This document shows positions 6,331 through 8,057 of a stretch of DNA of 8,057 bases, in pieces. The DNA lies in assembly GCA_003510895.1 (NCBI GenBank), contig DOKE01000013.1, positions 6,888 through 14,944 of the forward strand, in the 5' to 3' direction. The translations under genes were made by a program, and so were the position numbers. The notes below the pieces were generated by a model. That model did not search any database, was not told the origin of the DNA, and worked only from the letters and a program-made list of their open reading frames with translations. The DNA comes from Candidatus Moraniibacteriota bacterium (GTDB lineage: Bacteria; Patescibacteriota; Minisyncoccia; Moranbacterales; GWC2-37-73). Positions within the stretch are counted from its first letter, which is position 1; each line of letters starts with the position of its first letter.

Positions 6331-6615
6331 ATGCCGGTATATAGAACTTCTTCAACTTTTCGCAGCAAAGTTTTTGAAATTGTGAAAAAGATTCCCAGGG
6401 GAAAAACTTTGACCTACAAACAAGTGGCGCAAATGGCTGGCAGTCCGCGCGCCTGTCGAGCAGTTGGAAATATTTTGGGAAAAAACTATGACTCAAAAAT
6501 TCCCTGTCATCGAGTGATTCGATCGGATGGAAAAACAGGCGGGTATAATCGCGGGGCGGGGAAGAAAATGGATATTTTGGAAGAAGAAGCAAGCTATTTA
6601 CATAAGCGGAAGTAA
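6331..6615 (+). CDS. ogt: O6-alkylguanine-DNA alkyltransferase (MGMT/Ogt domain)
   Basis: The protein removes alkyl groups from O6-alkylguanine in DNA by transferring them to its own cysteine. It is the single C-terminal domain of the MGMT/Ogt family and has 94 residues. The active site PCHRV has C59, so it is a real alkyltransferase rather than an alkyltransferase-like protein, which lacks this cysteine. The DNA-binding segment has the tyrosine of LTYKQVA (Y29) and the arginine finger of CRAVG (R43). The N-terminal RNase H-like domain of longer Ada/Ogt proteins is absent. An upstream in-frame ATG at 6295 would add 12 residues. The start at 6331 is preferred because GGGGA (6319-6323) lies 7 bases before it and 6295 has no ribosome binding site, but this is not certain. 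The TrmB-type gene ends 50 bases upstream (14 from the alternative start), so both may share a transcript. Confidence 0.88.
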   Translation: MPVYRTSSTFRSKVFEIVKKIPRGKTLTYKQVAQMAGSPRACRAVGNILGKNYDSKIPCHRVIRSDGKTGGYNRGAGKKMDILEEEASYLHKRK

Positions 6616-6625
6616 ATGTTATAAG
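6597..6625 (+). promoter_or_regulatory. candidate promoter for the ncRNA/RT locus
   Basis: TTTACA (6597-6602) and TATAAG (6620-6625) are 17 bp apart. The -35 box lies in the last codons of the alkyltransferase gene. Transcription would start near 6632 and run through the structured block to the terminator at 6871-6897, giving an RNA of about 265 nt. This is the best promoter match in the spacer, but it is a sequence match only. Confidence 0.5.
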
Positions 6626-6666
6626 AATAGTAATTGGCAGAGTTTCTCTTTGAAAAAAGGGAGGGT

Positions 6667-6682
6667 CATTTGAAATCAAATG
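6667..6682 (+). repeat. small inverted repeat in the leader of the RT locus
   Basis: CATTTG (6667-6672) and CAAATG (6677-6682) flank AAAT and could form a 6-bp hairpin. It lies between the candidate promoter and the structured block. No T-tract follows, so it is not a terminator. It may be part of the ncRNA leader or an operator. Confidence 0.4.
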
Positions 6683-6718
6683 GCTTAGGAAGTTTGGTGA
6701 ATTCTTGAAGGAGGTTCA

Positions 6719-6834
6719 CTAATAGGATTATCGGCCGAAATATACGTAATTCATGGCTCACCTATGAACTCGACACGCACTACCCGGGTGCGCGTTCATA
6801 GAACTGGTCGGAGTCGTGTTTTTTCGGCTATTAG
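6719..6834 (+). ncRNA. candidate structured ncRNA upstream of RT (possible retron msr-msd)
   Basis: This GC-rich block has no convincing reading frame. Of 60 bases at 6751-6810, 34 are G or C, far above the AT-rich surroundings. Its ends pair over long range: CTAATA (6719-6724) with TATTAG (6829-6834), and GCCGAAA (6734-6740) with TTTCGGC (6822-6828). Inside, CTATGAAC (6762-6769) pairs with GTTCATAG (6794-6801), capped by CGCAC/GTGCG (6776-6780 with 6788-6792). A competing hairpin uses TTCAT (6750-6754) with ATGAA (6764-6768). Retron ncRNAs have the same plan: a1/a2 repeats enclosing msr and msd, located just upstream of the RT gene. Which G would be the branch point cannot be fixed; G6725 and G6726 follow the 5' repeat. 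The pairing is visible, but the retron identity is inferred. The transcript may extend from about 6632 to 6897. Confidence 0.55.
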
Positions 6835-6870
6835 CGGAAGCATTATACAAGCGACTGTGCCAAGGTTTTA

Positions 6871-6897
6871 GGGGGAGTGATATTGGCTCCCCTTTTT
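6871..6897 (+). terminator. intrinsic terminator between ncRNA and RT gene
   Basis: GGGGAG (6872-6877) pairs with CTCCCC (6887-6892) around a 9-base loop and is followed at once by TTTTT (6893-6897), then CTTT. It lies 30 bases before the RT start codon. It should release most transcripts after the structured block, letting only readthrough reach the RT, so ncRNA would be made in excess over RT mRNA. Confidence 0.85.
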
Positions 6898-6926
6898 CTT
6901 TAACAAATACATCCAAGGAGGGTGTT

Positions 6927-8027
6927 ATGAAAAATAGTAAGTATTATTTAAGTCTGTTTTTGAAATTTTTACCTATTTTAGAAAAGATGAAAATTACGTC
7001 CGCTATGGCTGACGGTCTGATTTACACCTATTACACAAAAGAGCCGTATTATCGAACCTATGAAATTCTCGAAAAAAACGGCAAAATCAGAAAAATAGAT
7101 GAGCCGTGCGATGCTTTGAAATTAATCCAACAAGAATTAAATCGCTACTTCTATCGATTTCCAACGCACAAATCGCTAAAGGCTTACATCGAAAATTGCG
7201 AAGGCGCAAAAGAAACAGCATTGACTCACCAATTTACAGTCTGGGGAGCAAAACCGGGCGACAGACAGTCTAAGCCGCCGCGATGGTTATTAAAAATGGA
7301 CCTGAAAGATTTTTTCCCTTCAATCAAAACAAGAACAGTTGAAAATGTATTATTTTTGAATTTTTTAAGAGATAAAGACAATCAGCAGCTGCTTATAAGG
7401 CTTAGTGAAAAGTTAAACAAAAAGTTTGGCTTACTGTTCAAGCAATTTATCGAGCTCCTCATTTGGTTAACAGCGGGCAATGGCTGTTTGACCCAGGGCG
7501 CGCCGACATCGCCGTATCTGGCAAATCTAGTCTGGACGGAGAGTGGTGTAATTGAGAAAATTCTCGATTACCTTCATTCTAGGAAAAAAGAATTTAATCT
7601 GGCCATTTATGCTGATGATATTTCCGTTTCATTTTTAGAAAGAAAATATCCGCGCGGGGTTATTAAGAATATTGCAAAAATAATTAATGATTCCGAATAT
7701 TTCAAAATTAACCCCAAAAAAACCAAATTAAACAGATTGAAACATGGCGCGCATTTAGTGGTAGGTATTTCAATCGGAAAAACTTCTCATTTTGAGCCAA
7801 GCTTCGGTATACCGCAAAAATTTATCAATACCTTGCGCGGAGAACTTCATAAAACAATTACGATTATAAAAACCGAAACACGGCCAATCGAACAAATCCA
7901 TGAGGTGTCAATACCGATGATGAGAGGAAAAATTGGCTGGGTGAAATCTGTATATGGCGACAGAAGATTACCGTCAAAAATCAAAAAATTAGTAGAAGAG
8001 TTTGAAATTTTGTCTAGAATAATTTAG
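6927..8027 (+). CDS. retron-like reverse transcriptase
   Basis: This 366-residue protein is an RNA-directed DNA polymerase. The early fingers region is YEILEKNGKIRKIDEP followed by LKLIQQEL. Motif A is MDLKDFFPSI (124-133, catalytic D125), motif B is LTQGAPTSPYLANL (188-201), motif C is YADD (228-231), motif D is INPKKTKL (261-268) and motif E is HLVVGISIG (276-284). A thumb with RGKIGWVKSV (333-342) ends the protein. Motif B has the QGAPTSP form of retron and group II-like RTs, not the (I/V)GxxxSQ of DGR enzymes, and there is no maturase or endonuclease domain. The retron signatures are loose: TALTH (97-101) stands where NAxxH is usual, and VVG (278-280) where VTG is usual. The region between TALTH and motif A is long. 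The start at 6927 has AAGGAGGG (6915-6922) upstream. An open frame back to 6816 would translate the terminator and is not believed. No effector is visible before the window ends. Confidence 0.85.
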   Translation: MKNSKYYLSLFLKFLPILEKMKITSAMADGLIYTYYTKEPYYRTYEILEKNGKIRKIDEPCDALKLIQQELNRYFYRFPTHKSLKAYIENCEGAKETALTHQFTVWGAKPGDRQSKPPRWLLKMDLKDFFPSIKTRTVENVLFLNFLRDKDNQQLLIRLSEKLNKKFGLLFKQFIELLIWLTAGNGCLTQGAPTSPYLANLVWTESGVIEKILDYLHSRKKEFNLAIYADDISVSFLERKYPRGVIKNIAKIINDSEYFKINPKKTKLNRLKHGAHLVVGISIGKTSHFEPSFGIPQKFINTLRGELHKTITIIKTETRPIEQIHEVSIPMMRGKIGWVKSVYGDRRLPSKIKKLVEEFEILSRII

Positions 8028-8057
8028 TCAATCAACGTACTTAAAAATTAACAGCCG

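Noticed and set aside
6764..6871. Small 35-codon reading frame (ATG 6764 to TAG 6869-6871) in the RT upstream region
   Set aside because: It has no ribosome binding site, its ATG is inside a stem arm, and its composition reflects the paired GC-rich RNA rather than a protein. Kept only as a remote possibility.
6816..6926. RT protein starting at 6816 with 37 extra residues
   Set aside because: The extension would translate the ncRNA end and the terminator hairpin, and does not look like an RT N-terminus. ATG 6927 has a strong ribosome binding site.
6927..8027. Diversity-generating retroelement RT
   Set aside because: DGR enzymes carry (I/V)GxxxSQ in motif B. This one has QGAPTSP. No template/variable repeat pair or Avd-like gene is visible.
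6927..8027. Group II intron-encoded protein
   Set aside because: There is no maturase X domain or HNH endonuclease after the thumb, and no domain V/VI-like intron end follows the gene in the 30 bases available.
1..8057. Alternative genetic code with UGA read as glycine, known in some CPR lineages
   Set aside because: recQ, the nucleotidyltransferase and the methyltransferase end at UGA at the expected protein lengths, and no in-frame UGA interrupts a gene.

Overview
The window looks like a compact, AT-rich bacterial chromosome segment. Genes are closely packed, with short spacers and few strong Shine-Dalgarno sites. The only convincing ones precede the methyltransferase and the reverse transcriptase. 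UGA is a normal stop here: recQ, the nucleotidyltransferase and the methyltransferase all end in it. The mix of small regulators, HEPN/nucleotidyltransferase pairs, a TrmB-type regulator and a lone MGMT domain suggests a Patescibacteria/CPR-like genome. That is an inference from gene content, as no taxonomic marker is present.

Region 1 (1-1241) is a two-gene operon. It has a strong extended -10 promoter overlapped by four direct repeats about 20 bp apart. The first gene joins a MerR/IS607-like DNA-binding domain to a GHKL/HATPase domain. The second is a small STAS-like DUF4325 protein. Together they resemble a partner-switching regulator joined directly to a transcription factor.

Region 2 (1299-3458) is a complete RecQ helicase with a zinc/RQC region, an HRDC domain and a C-terminal HTH_40-like domain. 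An AT-rich inverted repeat lies just upstream.

Region 3 (3455-4566) is an overlapping nucleotidyltransferase/HEPN gene pair of toxin-antitoxin type. The nucleotidyltransferase carries its own N-terminal winged helix. A palindromic operator-like site sits on its -10 box and a second copy lies 20 bp downstream. A strong bidirectional terminator closes this unit and also the converging methyltransferase gene.

Region 4 (4590-6280) is a divergent pair: a class I SAM methyltransferase on the minus strand and a TrmB-family regulator on the plus strand. The 185-bp spacer holds promoters and palindromes sharing a GACTA/TAGTC half-site. A short O6-alkylguanine-DNA alkyltransferase gene (6331-6615) follows.

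Region 5 (6597-8027) is the most interesting part. It has a candidate promoter, a GC-rich structured block closed by long-range inverted repeats (6719-6834), a clear intrinsic terminator (6871-6897), and then a strong ribosome binding site and a stand-alone 366-residue reverse transcriptase with retron-like motifs. The layout suggests a divergent retron or another RT system with a dedicated ncRNA. No effector gene is visible before the window ends 30 bases after the RT stop.
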